Positions 12,301 to 21,449 of a stretch of DNA of 49,752 bases are shown piece after piece. A program made the position numbers and the translations under genes. The stretch lies in the NCBI RefSeq assembly GCF_000003815.2, contig NC_049981.1, positions 28,982,917 to 29,032,668 of the forward strand, given 5' to 3'. Within the stretch, counting starts at the first letter, position 1, and each line of letters opens with the position of its first letter. This DNA is from Branchiostoma floridae. Its lineage: Eukaryota; Chordata; Leptocardii; Amphioxiformes; Branchiostomatidae. The notes under the pieces were generated by a model. It was not told the DNA's origin. It ran no database searches and saw only the letters and a list, made by a program, of their open reading frames with translations.

Positions 12301-15300
12301 GTATATGATTGGAATGAGATCCAACTACTGTACATTTTGTACAGTCATGAAACCTAAGGAAGATGCCTTATATCAGCTATGGTAGGATTTATCAAAGGCT
12401 ATTAAAGACCTGCCAGTACATGTTTAATTCCCTCTGGTACTGTCTTACAATCTGTTGGGCAAAGAAGCGTGGATATCCTATCTAATCCTGAATCTAAAGC
12501 TCAATGTTGTTGAGAGAACGACATCATATCGATGTTAGAGATTTTTGATATGACTAATTTTATTTTGCCTGGGCCTCCCCCTTGCAAAAAAATGACATCA
12601 TTGGATAAGGCTTGTCTTAAAATAGAATTTGAATCAATGGTCAGTCACCATACAATTCATGTTGTAGGATTCTCAAAACTGACCATCCACAAGGATCTAC
12701 TATTTCCTGTCCTGAGACAGCTGAATTTCACATGACACATCCTCAAGTGTCACAAGAATGTCCTGGATGGTGTAAACATGCTATGATAAATGAGACAGGG
12801 CTTGCACAAAAGCCTCTTCCGGGACCCTGTCATGTGGTGTTAATGTTGACAAATACACCTTACATTAATAATATGTCCCCAGTTGTGGCACTCCATCAGA
12901 ATAAACTACTTCATGCTGCCTTAAATCCTATGGTTTAATGCATATCCAATATGCCACAAATACCATAAATGGAAGTGGACACAGTGATACATATCGGCCA
13001 ATAACAGGGTGCAAAATCAACCTTCAACAGAAGAAATTGTATAATGTATTTGATGTCCATGGTAATGAATCTTATCATTACTCTAATTGTCTGCAGTCTG
13101 GTTTTATTACAGTGAGCAAAACATCATACAGAAAATGGTTTCACTTCATTTGAAGTGAAATCTTTACTTTCCATGGATTTTTTTACTGGTTTCTTGAAGT
13201 TCTATTTCCTGATCTTTCTCCACTTGATAGATTTACCACCCCATATGCAGCCTTGGAAGTAAGTATTGACCGTGTTGATTTTCTGTGGCAGGGTCTGGAT
13301 TGATTTCTGCACCAGGTTGTGACTTCATGGGAAGGAAACAGCTATAGAATTCTTTATCTTGGTATGCCATGGATATCAATGTCTCATTTCAAGGCAAATG
13401 TTTCATTCAGGCTTCTCAGGCTTGCAAAGGAAAGGTGCAACATGTACACGGCATACAAAAGATATCAAAATATTTCACTCCCACAAGTTTCACCTTTGCC
13501 CTGACACCATCTTCCCACTCACTTCCTGCCACTCAAGTAACAGTGTATTCAAATAACTGCAAACAGACAACAACACATACATACAGACACACAGAAAACA
13601 AAATGGTAGAAAACAGCATCATACATCTGCTTGTAGACTGATGAACGTGTTGGCCTTGCCCCATCCACCCACAATGAGGGGTGTTCGCTTTACGCTCCAC
13701 CTCCTCATGATCCCCTCCAGCTTCAAAGAGCACGGTTCACCAACTTTGTCAATATGTTACCAAATAAAGGATGGTGGAAAATCTGCATATAGATCGGGTC
13801 TTTCATGTCGATGAAGGAAGATCAATAGCAACATGAAGGATGACCTCAATGTATGCAATATTAAATGAAAGAACCAAAATATGCACATTCACTAATTCAC
13901 TGCTATTCATTTACATGTACTTATTTTTTTTTAAACATTGTATGGCTAAATAATCAATGCATGATCCTTTACACAGGTTGAAAAACAGAATTCTACAATC
14001 ATTTTATGACACACCTTTAACAGTATTACCCACAGAAACCTGAAAGGTACACGCCTAGGAGCGAATTCCATCAAGAGTGGGCCATTTTGAACTGGGCTGA
14101 AAGCAATATGAGCTGTAGCCGGGCACAATAAGCTGCAAAGCGTAAAATAATGTTTTCACGCATGCACTGCCTGTAGGCAGATTTTGATCCAGGCAGGGTG
14201 ATTGTTGATTACATGGGTGATGCAAATTTCATGGCTTGTCTGCAAAAATTAGACCTGCCAGATCAGAGTGTCTTCTCCAAAGTCACGCTCTTAGCTTCAG
14301 GCACTACAACTACTGATAAGGGGGACCAATCCTTTTCAACTGTGGGGGAGGCCATACATGAATAAATCAATGTGGATGGAGCTACATGCTATCACATACA
14401 TGTACCAAAGAAGATGTCCAGCTGCACATTTTGTGTTGGATCAATTAAGGGCAATATCAAAGCAGGGGTCATGGCACAATTTACCTAAGATATCAGACTG
14501 CAGCTGAAGGTATTGTTTTTTTTCTAAATTAATGCTTTGTGGCTTTTTCCTTGTGGCTGCTATCAACCACTAGGCAACCACCTAAGGGGAATGAAGACAT
14601 AAAATAGTAAATATATAACGTCCTTGATATAATGTAGCTGGTGCCCAAGAGCAAATATTTTCTCAGTCATATTCTGTTTTATGCTGTGCTTGATTATCTT
14701 TACTATGCCTTACTCACAAGTTTACTGGTTTCCAAAACTACTGTTTTATTAGCGGTCGTAACTGATAACTCCTGTACAGGTACAGGTACAATGTAGGGTG
14801 CTTATAATGCCAAACCCAATCCATTTTCAAGTGTTATTGAGCATGTAGCACTTATCACATGTAGCCACAGGTGTGGCTTGATGAACAGAATCCTGCACAC
14901 TTAGCAGGAGTCAAGTATTGGGACTCCCATTGGGGAAGAGAAATACACTGGCATCTCAAACATCTCCTTCAAAAACAATGATTGACATTAGATCAATTTA
15001 TGGAAGGAAGACAGAATTTACATTTAGTAACTGAAAGAAATTCTGTAACTCGTCAACCCAAAATAGATTTTCTATATACACAAAACAGCAGTATGATACT
15101 GGACAACCTTGATTGATTATTACTCTCAAATTCATCTTAGCATTTAGATGTTATCCACACCTTTTATCTTAACAGATTGCAATGCTCCCATCTCTGCTAA
15201 AAGGTACTACTTTGAGGGTACAGTACATCTACATGCACATGTTTGTAGGTAGTGGTCAATGCAAGCCACTCAAGGGAAAAAAATTAGGAACAATGGGAAG

Positions 15301-18198
15301 ATGTTCAGTTCAGTTCAGTTCATCCTCATTAATGTATGTATGTTTGTTTATGTAATGTGACATTGTATGTACTCAACTGTATGTTTTCACTGAATGTTTG
15401 ACCCCAAAGACTTACAGTATGATGAAGGTATAAAAAGAAAAGAAAAAAGAGACAATCATATCTTTATGGATTAGCTGGCAAGTGTTGACTTTCTTCCCCA
15501 CACACCAGAGACTGTCCCAAGAATGCCCTCAATTTTCTGTTGTAAACCTATTGTGCATGAATGTGACCGGGTCCTAACAGCCACCATCTGTTCACACAAG
15601 AAGACGTATCACCCTTCCCTTTTACATTAGCTGCCCACAGCAGCTCAGACAGTGTCACCATAATGAAACTGCTCTAATCTCATCACTTTGGGCCCTGGGA
15701 TTTTTCCAGCTCACACATCAATCAAGAATACACCATAACAGGGTTATTGCATTGGTCAATCTTGAGCCCAAAGGGTTTGGGATGTGTTGGTGTGCAACCC
15801 AAGGAGGTCCCTCTTGACAAACCTCCTTGGTGTACCTCTGTGTCATAGTCTGCTACTTCTACAATGGACATATCCTTCAAGTGATGAACTTGATCAAAAG
15901 CAAGCTGTCCCTCACACATAGAGGGCAAAAAGAATTTGAAAGGTTGATTAATATTTTCATCTACCATATGTGTTTTGGGCATCGACAAAAAAAAAACAAG
16001 ATCACTGAATCAGCTAATGGTTCATATATCATGAGCATTGTGCATACAGTGCTCTACTACCTTGTGCATACATATTTGAACCTCCATGGAATCTATGGTG
16101 TTAATGAAATTAACTTTGTCAGTTCAAGTAAACTGCTAGTTAACACATTCAGCATTGAACTGTTTTGATCTTTGGGGGCTTTTTTACCAAGGGAGAAAGT
16201 AACCTGATCATAATGAGATTCATCTCAGTCATCTGTTTTAATTCCACCTAAGCTGTCTTATTTTATTTCCCTTGGGGCCCCATTCCTTCATTCAATGCAA
16301 GTAAGATTTTAAAACCAGTCTGATCTAATTTTTAAGAGTTCCTCTATGGAATGCTCGCTGCTACAATGAATCAATGTCAAATTGAAGGGGCCGACTTGAA
16401 ACACCGATCACTGTATATTGTAATAAATGTAACCGTTAGATATGCTAATTTCAATTCCATGAAACAGCCGATGCAAACCAATTGAATTAATTGGCAAATT
16501 GTCTGCAAAAGGACAGCTTGACTCCACAAATCAATATTGATTTTCATTTTCACTCCTTCCTGATATAAATTAATGTTTCATGAAATGATTATGAACCAGA
16601 CAATATTCAAGGCAGTCACATATCAAAAATTTTATACACACAATGGTAAACTATTGATTTTGATGGTATATTTTTTTATCTGTAAGTATCTAGACACATA
16701 TCACATACATGCAAGTACAGGACTCTGGAAGGAGAAGTTTCCAGCATGTTGGAATGGGTGAACACCAGGCTTTTACTTTAGCCAGGCATGCGTCAATGCG
16801 TCATCTGGACGCACTTTTCTTACAATAACAAGAAATTTGATGCCCCTGGACGCCCTATACTGGGAAGAAAATCCTCTGACAAGCATGAAATTCTGATTGA
16901 CCAGACATGCAACCAGGTCATCTGTGGTCACAGCCTTCTACTGTGACATCTGGAACAGTATTTTTGCCTCTTGGGATACCTTAGAATGCACTGTTTTAAC
17001 TTAAAATCATGAAAAACTCTGCACCATGGAAGGTGGATGCTCCCAGACCCCCTACAATAGTCACTTTACCGCAACTCACCAATAAGTTTGGACTCCCTAT
17101 TATAAAATCCTAGCTAAAAGCCTGGTGAACACTAACGAGACAGGGAATATCGGACACGCCCTTCCATTAGATTGTCACACTGATGAGCATTTGGTCAATG
17201 GACCACACTGATGGAAGTGCTGGCAGCAGGACAACTCTTCAACACTGCTGGATTTCCTTCTGCCTGGCTCACAACCAAGGAAGGAAACTTTCTCTCTTTC
17301 TGCCTACTTACAAGTTACATGTACATGTACACCTGAACTTATATGTATAGGACCTAAAACTTTCATATACTATCTTGTAATACTCCAACTTTATTCAATG
17401 TTAAGAAGATATCATTAAAGAAATATAACTTGAGCAAAACTGCACTATGTTTAGAGTGCAGACAAATCGATTCCCAGTCGATATGTCGTGACCCGAGGCT
17501 GTGGGATGGAATTATCCCGATGGAGGGTGAACAATAACTACACATGGGCGACCCGGGTGCAAACCAGTGGTCTGAACTCTTAATCAGGAACCTCCCTCCA
17601 ATTTACTAATGGGCTACAAACTATTGTACCAAATGTGTGTGGACTATTCCTATTCAAGCTGACAATTCAAGTATACAGGAAATCCAACGCAACAATCAAA
17701 CATTTAGAGACTGTAATTGCCTGGCTACATAGATGTCTAAGAGTAAACAATATCATAGTATCAACACAAGAAAAGTGCAAAGTTATAATATATCAAATGC
17801 TTCAATATCTTTTATATTAAAATGAGTTTTCAGGCAACAATATTATAAGGATAGCATGATGCAAAAGAGAAGGTTGCTTTTTACTAATTTCAGATGGTAA
17901 TTTCTGCAAAAATTTCACTGTAATCCAATGACTAGTCAAACTGTACTACACTTGTAAGGCTTTTATCATGGTCGTCTGGAAGTTAAGAGACTAAAATCAC
18001 TGTCACATTGAAACCACCCAGGGATGTTCCATACCTTCTCCAGTTCCATAGCACTGTGCCGGCAACAGCAGCCACTCCTCCACCAATGAGAGCAGGCCTG
18101 AACCACAGCCGAACCTCCTTGCCTGCAGAAGTTGACACCAGTCGGCTGGGCAGTCCCCAGGCGAGACCGGATACTCTATGTAGACCTCTCCTCAACAT
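244..18198 (-). CDS. MICU1: Mitochondrial calcium uptake protein 1 (MICU1), 11 coding exons
   Basis: Intermembrane-space EF-hand protein that gates and cooperatively activates the MCU pore. Coding segments in transcript order: 18198-18035, 11031-10896, 8309-8147, 7658-7621, 5028-4911, 4676-4594, 3924-3724, 2816-2673, 2520-2403, 984-895, 386-244. They sum to 1398 nt (465 residues plus TAA), close to human MICU1 (476). Every junction is AG/GT and the phase holds throughout. Visible in order: Arg-rich presequence; hydrophobic segment around residues 35-51; Glu-rich stretch and six lysines; the FRDRR and [16 protein letters not shown] blocks typical of MICU1 rather than MICU2 or MICU3; EF-hand 1 with D-x-D-x-N-x-H-x-S-x-x-E; [12 protein letters not shown] block; EF-hand 2 with D-x-N-x-D-x-E-x-S-x-x-E; a cysteine 8 residues before the end, at the place of the vertebrate cysteine that bonds MICU2. 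Both calcium loops look intact. The 3' UTR is unresolved: no AATAAA lies between the stop and the window edge. Confidence 0.96.
895..984 (-). CDS. MICU1: MICU1 exon: start of EF-hand 2
   Basis: 90 nt. It encodes [20 protein letters not shown] then [10 protein letters not shown]. The exon stops inside the calcium loop (Asp-x-Asn) and the next exon completes it. The donor is GTGAGT and the acceptor follows ATGTTTGCAG. Confidence 0.94.
1331..1912 (+). pseudogene. 3' end of a non-LTR retrotransposon (RT C-terminus and 3' UTR), broken
   Basis: Translation gives [12 protein letters not shown] and SYTDAC, then after a frameshift near 1430 [20 protein letters not shown] and [20 protein letters not shown] ending TAA at 1617-1619. 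This is the usual C-terminal end of CR1/Jockey-type reverse transcriptases. The following ~290 bp to the AATAAA-like end near 1908 looks like its 3' UTR. Same strand as MCU, inside a MICU1 intron; not functional. Confidence 0.75.
2119..2401. repeat. 138-bp tandem duplication at the start of a MICU1 intron
   Basis: The stretch from about 2123 (AGCGAGTGTCCTCATCAAAT) is repeated diverged from 2261 (AGCATGTGTCCTCATCAAAT), period 138. The copy nearest the exon ends in GTACATAAACTCA on the minus strand, which is the used splice donor. The other copy carries GTACATTAACTCA at the matching place, a dead or cryptic donor. Confidence 0.65.
2403..2520 (-). CDS. MICU1: MICU1 exon: [14 protein letters not shown]
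   Basis: 118 nt. It encodes [17 protein letters not shown], then [20 protein letters not shown], almost the same as the human block. It ends with the first base of an Ala codon at donor GTACAT, which also closes a 138-bp tandem duplication in the intron (see repeats). Confidence 0.95.
2673..2816 (-). CDS. MICU1: MICU1 exon: [12 protein letters not shown]
   Basis: 144 nt (48 codons), phase 0 at both ends. It encodes [16 protein letters not shown] and a Lys-rich helix ending [10 protein letters not shown]. The acceptor follows TCTTACAG and the donor is GTAGTT. Confidence 0.93.
2878..3376. mobile_element. MITE, CAGGG.TCGAAATAC family, 'TTGCATGTAAA' type
   Basis: Terminal inverted repeats CAGGGTTCGAAATAC and GTATTTCGATCCCTG, flanked by a perfect 5-bp duplication CAAAG (2873-2877 and 3377-3381). 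Sub-terminal zones carry many copies of TTGCA/TGCATGTAAA-like words in inverted orientation. 499 bp, no coding capacity. Confidence 0.85.
3412..3560 (-). pseudogene. LINE 3' terminal fragment with (GATACA)-type tail
   Basis: Reads on the minus strand as [20 protein letters not shown] and [16 protein letters not shown], then ends in GATACAGATACAGACAG. Short CR1/L2-type elements of marine animals commonly end in such microsatellites. Severely 5'-truncated. Confidence 0.5.
3724..3924 (-). CDS. MICU1: MICU1 exon: [12 protein letters not shown] block and pseudo-EF region
   Basis: 201 nt, phase 0 at both ends. It encodes [20 protein letters not shown], then [20 protein letters not shown] and [13 protein letters not shown], matching the human SMGMRHRDRPTTGN and [21 protein letters not shown] segments. 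The acceptor follows CCTTCCAG and the donor is GTAGGA. Confidence 0.95.
4594..4676 (-). CDS. MICU1: MICU1 exon: EF-hand 1
   Basis: 83 nt. It completes a Thr codon and encodes [20 protein letters not shown] and SYDEFEK. The loop has Asp at positions 1 and 3, Asn at 5 and the bidentate Glu at 12, so it should bind calcium. The donor is GTAAGG. Confidence 0.96.
4911..5028 (-). CDS. MICU1: MICU1 exon: helix before EF-hand 1
   Basis: 118 nt, phase 0 in, one base out. It encodes [17 protein letters not shown] and [20 protein letters not shown], matching human [26 protein letters not shown]. The donor is GTAAGT and the acceptor follows GCATCACTTCAG. Confidence 0.95.
5791..5805 (-). CDS. MICU1: Candidate MICU1 cassette microexon, 15 nt
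   Basis: Best-supported of the four by splice signals: a long pyrimidine tract ending TCCCTCCTGTGTGTAG before it and GTAAGTCAG after it. Five in-frame residues, GQHAK. It sits closest to the next constitutive exon, and its length is similar to the four-residue (EFWQ) microexon of vertebrate MICU1.1 at the same intron position. Confidence 0.6.
6247..6273 (-). CDS. MICU1: Candidate MICU1 cassette microexon, 27 nt
   Basis: Acceptor tract GCATTCTTCTTCAAAAG, donor GTGAGT, phase 0, nine residues LHDHHSLHM. Histidine-rich like the 36-nt candidate, so the two could be related alternatives. Confidence 0.48.
6461..6478 (-). CDS. MICU1: Candidate MICU1 cassette microexon, 18 nt
   Basis: GTAAGA donor; acceptor chosen at TTCACCAAG, giving six residues FAERSE in phase 0. 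A nearby alternative AG (TTTGCAG) would leave 11 nt and shift the frame, so this is the weakest of the four candidates. Confidence 0.33.
7014..7049 (-). CDS. MICU1: Candidate MICU1 cassette microexon, 36 nt
   Basis: Bounded by a pyrimidine-rich acceptor (TTTGTGACCCAAG) and a strong GTGAGT donor. Phase 0 on both sides, no stop, predicted [12 protein letters not shown]. It lies in the intron between [12 protein letters not shown] and AIRADVE. No protein similarity supports it; the evidence is splice signals plus length only. Confidence 0.5.
7621..7658 (-). CDS. MICU1: MICU1 short 38-nt exon ([12 protein letters not shown])
   Basis: Completes the Gly codon and adds 12 residues, [12 protein letters not shown], aligned with human LGLDQYIIKRFDGKK. 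The acceptor follows ACAAATGCAG and the donor is GTAAGTG. It ends in phase 0, so the following intron can take any exon whose length is a multiple of three. Confidence 0.9.
7896..8102. mobile_element. Palindromic MITE with CTGTAAATGCA ends and TA flanks
   Basis: CTGTAAATGCA at the left and TGCATTTACAG at the right, each flanked by TA. The inside is built of repeated ACCGCGAA and TTCGCGGT words and could fold on itself. 207 bp. It lies just outside the [10 protein letters not shown] exon of MICU1. Related fragments occur around 31440-31690 and 45640-45704. Confidence 0.8.
8147..8309 (-). CDS. MICU1: MICU1 exon: [16 protein letters not shown] block
   Basis: 163 nt, starts in phase 0 after CTTGTAG and ends with one base of a Gly codon at GTAGGA. 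It encodes [18 protein letters not shown], then RYFATLKV and [18 protein letters not shown]. These are the most conserved MICU1 N-lobe residues and near-identical to the vertebrate protein as I recall it; they include the arginines proposed to contact the MCU/EMRE gate. Confidence 0.96.
8572..9500. repeat. Inverted repeat pair enclosing a LINE fragment
   Basis: ACAAACTGTTGTACAATTGT at 8574 onward (about 80 bp, ending near 8652) recurs in inverted orientation at about 9419-9500. A second short direct copy starts at about 8669. The pair may be termini of an eroded DNA transposon that also trapped the LINE tail at 8996-9225. Confidence 0.6.
8996..9225 (+). pseudogene. LINE 3' terminal fragment ending in GATACA repeats
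   Basis: Contains a short frame [20 protein letters not shown] then [18 protein letters not shown], like the W-N-x-L-P...SF-K end of CR1-type reverse transcriptases. It is followed by a TGCGTGCGGTTATACCGG segment and a (GATACA)n tail. It is flanked by the inverted repeats listed separately. Confidence 0.5.
10766..10804. repeat. (AAAAT)n microsatellite
   Basis: About seven AAAAT units just outside the poly-lysine exon of MICU1. Probably the tail of an old retroposon. Confidence 0.9.
10896..11031 (-). CDS. MICU1: MICU1 exon: acidic linker, poly-lysine patch and FRDRR
   Basis: 136 nt. It joins the upstream phase-2 exon to give ...[13 protein letters not shown] Glu/Asp-rich stretch ([12 protein letters not shown]) is followed by six lysines and GPGFRDRR. 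The lysine patch matches the KKKKR of human MICU1, known for oligomer and membrane contacts. The acceptor follows TTTTCACGCAG and the donor is GTGAGT. Confidence 0.93.
11032..18034 (-). other. 7-kb MICU1 intron
   Basis: Separates the presequence exon from the poly-lysine exon. Apart from the hAT-type MITE at 16766-17124 I recognise no gene or element. A GC-richer open stretch at about 13622-13730 (minus) is discussed under rejected items. Confidence 0.75.
16766..17124. mobile_element. hAT-type MITE, CAGGCTTTTAGC family, copy 1
   Basis: Terminal inverted repeats CAGGCTTTTA and TAAAAGCCTG, flanked by a perfect 8-bp duplication GTGAACAC (16758-16765 and 17125-17132). 359 bp, closely similar to 44073-44433. 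The 8-bp duplication is the mark of hAT transposases. Confidence 0.9.
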
Positions 18199-18213
18199 GG
18201 TTATGGTGTTTCA
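18035..18213 (-). CDS. MICU1: MICU1 first coding exon: start codon, presequence, membrane segment
   Basis: The ATG at 18198-18196 is the first in frame; an in-frame TGA lies 15 nt upstream, at 18213-18211. The peptide starts [14 protein letters not shown], an Arg-rich amphipathic presequence without acidic residues until the GKEV stretch, followed by a Gly/Ala/Val hydrophobic run ([16 protein letters not shown]). The exon ends in phase 2 at a GTATGG donor. A pyrimidine-rich acceptor ending CTAG at 18215-18214 places the 5' boundary at 18213, so 15 nt of 5' UTR belong to this exon and the rest to an upstream exon. Confidence 0.9.
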
Positions 18214-19519
18214 CTAGCAGTGGGATGGGAATAAAAAATTACAACAATTGATAAATATTGCAACCACCAACCAATTATGGACGGATATTGTCAGAAACTA
18301 AGTCTCCAAAGACCAGGAAAATATAACACAACCTTGCAAGAGACCTAGAAGTTGGCAAAGGTATGTTGGAGAGGTTGTCTGCAAGGTTGGCTCAATGCCT
18401 TCAGGAGAAGTGACTACTAGTACTGCAACCAAGATTTAGAAAGAGTACTAGGAATATTGATGGCTGAAAAGTCCTACAAAGTGACAAGCAGGTTGGGCTG
18501 TAGGAGCATTGCATTTGAGGGTCAGTCTTGGCTTCAGTGCAGAAAGTCTTCAACATCAGAAGTTATCATATTATAAAAATAATCTCTGAAATAACATGTG
18601 TGTAATAAATAATTCAATAAAAATGATGTCACAGTTTGTTACATTTACAATATGATACCTGTAGAATCTAAGAGAAAACTGCAGGTATACAACTTGGCAA
18701 GTAAACCCTAATGTGGGAAAGGTGGGCTTCAAGCAGATGTTGGGATGGGATGATGATTCATTTTATGATGGCATGGAAGATCATGATGTATTCTGGCTGC
18801 AGAGATTCTCTCACATCCACCGATCCCAGAAAAGACAACCTTGGAACTTGGAAGCCAGAAAATTTTATGACCTGCTTGAATAGTACAAGGTACAATCATG
18901 TCAAATCACCATATCTTGCGCACAGCACCTAACCGACCCTGTCAATGATATATATGTCCTGTTGAAACTTAATAATGACCGTGGATTGGGACTTAAGTGT
19001 ATCCTTATCTTACCCATTCAAGACCTTTGCCTGTGCCAATCACTTTCCATTCAACAACAGTGTTTCTGGTGCAGAGCCCAGGGATTTAGTTCTCCCAGGA
19101 TTGATGAGCATGACGTTATACTGCGACATTCCTGTGGCTTGCTACTGTGAAGGTGATTTGTTTACACTAATATTTAGTGGGCGCTCCGCAGGCTTTCCTG
19201 ATGACATGACGCCCTATGTATTAAGGGATTTAACCTGGCATATTAGGGATCATATAAGACAAACTGATTCCCAGATTAAAACAAAAGATCCCCAAAGGGA
19301 AACTTAAAGTAGGCAAACAAAAGTTGATGTGTTAATGACCTCAAATTTGGATCTAATTAAACTCAATCTCAAACATTTTTTTACAAGAGCCATAGATTTA
19401 ACCTGTTTAAAAATGTTATCAATTTGTTTCCAATGATGACCAATAATATGTTACAATGCTTAAATCCAAATTCTGAAGCCTCCTGTGTTGAAGCATGATG
19501 CTTTCTATAGTAGCTATTA

Positions 19520-19886
19520 GGCCACACCGATTTAATTTCTTGGTTCACGGATTCGCTCGCTCCTATTTTTTGGAAAAAAAAATAAAAATAAAAATTACTA
19601 CTCAGCAAATTTTCACCATTAATGAAACCATTCACCAACTTTCTGGTGTAGCAAATTGGCCTTTATATAATAAGCTCCTTAAAGTGTGGGTACAGGTGCT
19701 GTTACTGTACAAAAATAGTGTTTTTGTACTTTTTTCAAGCTGAAAACTTTTTTTCTTTATGTTTTGGATTAGCCATTACCTTTACCCCAACCATTTTACA
19801 ATTTTTATTTTTATTTTTATTTCGCCCTATCGCTCCATATTTTTTATGAAAAAATCCGTGAACCAAGAAATTAAATTGGTATGGCC
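19520..19886. mobile_element. PIF/Harbinger-type MITE, GGCCACACC family, copy 1
   Basis: Left end GGCCACACCGATTTAATTTC and right end GAAATTAAATTGGTATGGCC, flanked by TTA on both sides (19517-19519 and 19887-19889). 367 bp, AT-rich, no coding capacity. A three-base TWA duplication fits PIF/Harbinger. Confidence 0.88.
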
Positions 19887-20090
19887 TTAGGCTAATGATA
19901 CAAGTGACTTTGCCAGTCACATCCCCCCAAGTTATGTTGTGATTTTAAGTTCGTGCTTGACACGAGGGGCAGAAGAATGCTTGTGATGGTTCTAACGTCA
20001 CGGTGAAGAAGTCACTGCTAAAATTGCCAATATAGAGCCTCCACAACATTTCTCATTTTACAATAAGCACTTTCACAGAAGTCACGTGAA

Positions 20091-20217
20091 GTCGCATGGC
20101 GCAGCGGCGGCATTTGTGCCTCGTGACCGAGAGGTTGCGAGTTCGAATCCGACTGCGTGTCACCGATCTTGTGCCCTTGGGAAAGGCACTTTACACGACT
20201 TTCCTCACTATGGTCAG
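20091..20217 (+). mobile_element. tRNA-derived SINE, first unit
   Basis: A tRNA-like head with A box TGGCGCAGCGG (20097-20107) and B box GTTCGAATCC (20141-20150) is followed by the body TGTGCCCTTGGGAAAGGCAC. It is joined directly to a second tRNA-like unit. No intact acceptor stem, so not a tRNA gene. Confidence 0.7.
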
Positions 20218-20230
20218 GTGAAAATGAGTA

Positions 20231-20515
20231 GCCGGTGCAATGGCCTAGTGGGTAGAGTGTTCGCCTTGCATTCGGAAGGTCGTGAGTTCGATCCCGGCCG
20301 AGTCATACCAAAGATTATAAAAATAGTACATGCTGCTTTCTCTGCTTAGCACTCAGCATTCGGGAAAGAGTATGGAAGTTGAACACACACCACTACCAGT
20401 GGACTAGCCCCCTGCTGTAGTGATTGCGTTGTGTGTGGCCCAGGGCTAATGGAACAGAGATGGGCACCGCCCTATGCACCAGAAATGGGCACACGCCCTT
20501 GGCGCGGGAAGGTTT
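20231..20515 (+). mobile_element. tRNA-derived SINE, second unit with conserved-type central domain
   Basis: tRNA-like head with A box TGGCCTAGTGGG (20241 onward) and B box GTTCGATCCC (20286-20295). The body TTCTCTGCTTAGCACTCAGC...ACCAGTGGACTAGCCCC resembles the deeply conserved SINE central domain I recall as Nin-DC. The domain assignment is from memory and is tentative. Confidence 0.65.
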
Positions 20516-20929
20516 TTTAAAACATTCACAGAGACCAGAACGCAGGTGCCACAACAATATGTTAAAGAAAAGAAAACAAACCCAACTAGACATTGTTGTG
20601 CAAATCAAAAGAATGGTTGAGACAAGGACTGTTTTCTTTTCCTTTACCTTTAACATACTACCAAGAATTCCTTCACCACGCATGCATTCTGATCTCTGTG
20701 AAAGGGCTTATATAGTGTTTCATGTTTTAGTTATTTTGATTAGACCCCAATTAGTATTTTGTGCATTACCCCTTTGCAAACTGGGCACGAATATGCATTT
20801 AAGTCTATGAAGCCTTTAATATGAGTCAGCTATGACAAACATCAGGTATTGTCAAAGGATGTGCAAATTCCTTATTATCTGACGAAAAATCAGATCCGAA
20901 CTGAGGAAAAATGTGTGTACTAATACTAG

Positions 20930-21381
20930 TGTAACAGTGGTGTTCAAGGACTGCTAAACCGAAGACGCCTATATAACGGCTTAAGCCTTTTGGCCGAACG
21001 GTTTGCACGTTCGATTTGTGATCCGGCTACCCGGGTTCGGCGCGGGTTCGAATCCCGGGAGCCGGGGTGTTGTTTCTTCCTGTTCTTACTCGCCCCTCTG
21101 AATTTCTACAATGGTTCCCACGCCGGCCCTGTGATTAACAGGCTAGTATGTGCCACACAGGGATGTCGATCTCGGAGATTCGAGGACGAATCTTGAAAAG
21201 AAAAGGGGGAGTAGTGTAACAGTGGTGTTCAAGGACTGCTAAACCGAAGACGCCTAACGGCTTAAGCCTTTTGGCCGAACGGTTTGCACGTTCGATTTGT
21301 GATCCGGCTGCCCGGGTTCGGCGCGGGTTCGAATCCCGGGAGTCGGGGTGTTGTTTCTTTCTGTTCTTACTCGCCCCTCTG
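20930..21381 (+). mobile_element. Miniature LTR-like element (TRIM-like) with pol III boxes in its terminal repeats
   Basis: Two direct repeats, 20930-21100 (171 bp) and 21215-21381 (167 bp), differ by a 4-nt indel and three substitutions. They begin TGTAACAGTGG. The 114-bp interior ends in the purine tract AAAAGAAAAGGGGGAG just before the second repeat, as in Ty3/gypsy-type elements. Each repeat contains an A-box match (TGGCCGAACGG) and a perfect B box (GGTTCGAATCC). No protein-coding interior remains. The exact outer 3' boundary and target duplication are unclear. Confidence 0.6.
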
Positions 21382-21420
21382 GTTGTTTCACTAGTAGTTA
21401 GTTCTTCGCTTGCAGTATAT

Positions 21421-21449
21421 CAAGGAGGTTGAAACTTTCAACCTCCTTG
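21421..21449. repeat. Near-perfect palindrome, 14-bp stem with 1-nt spacer
   Basis: CAAGGAGGTTGAAA, a single C, then TTTCAACCTCCTTG. Flanked by TATAT and GTATAT. It lies 40 bp beyond the TRIM-like element and about 400 bp from the MICU1 first exon. Confidence 0.9.

Noticed and set aside
13622-13735. GC-richer open stretch on the minus strand ([20 protein letters not shown]...) in the 7-kb MICU1 intron
   Set aside because: No recognisable family, only a weak acceptor, and the flanking MICU1 exons already join in phase. Could be an alternative exon or transposon scrap; left unannotated.
20976-21070. tRNA-like sequence with perfect B box
   Set aside because: No complementary acceptor stem and duplicated as part of a larger direct repeat, so not called as a tRNA gene.
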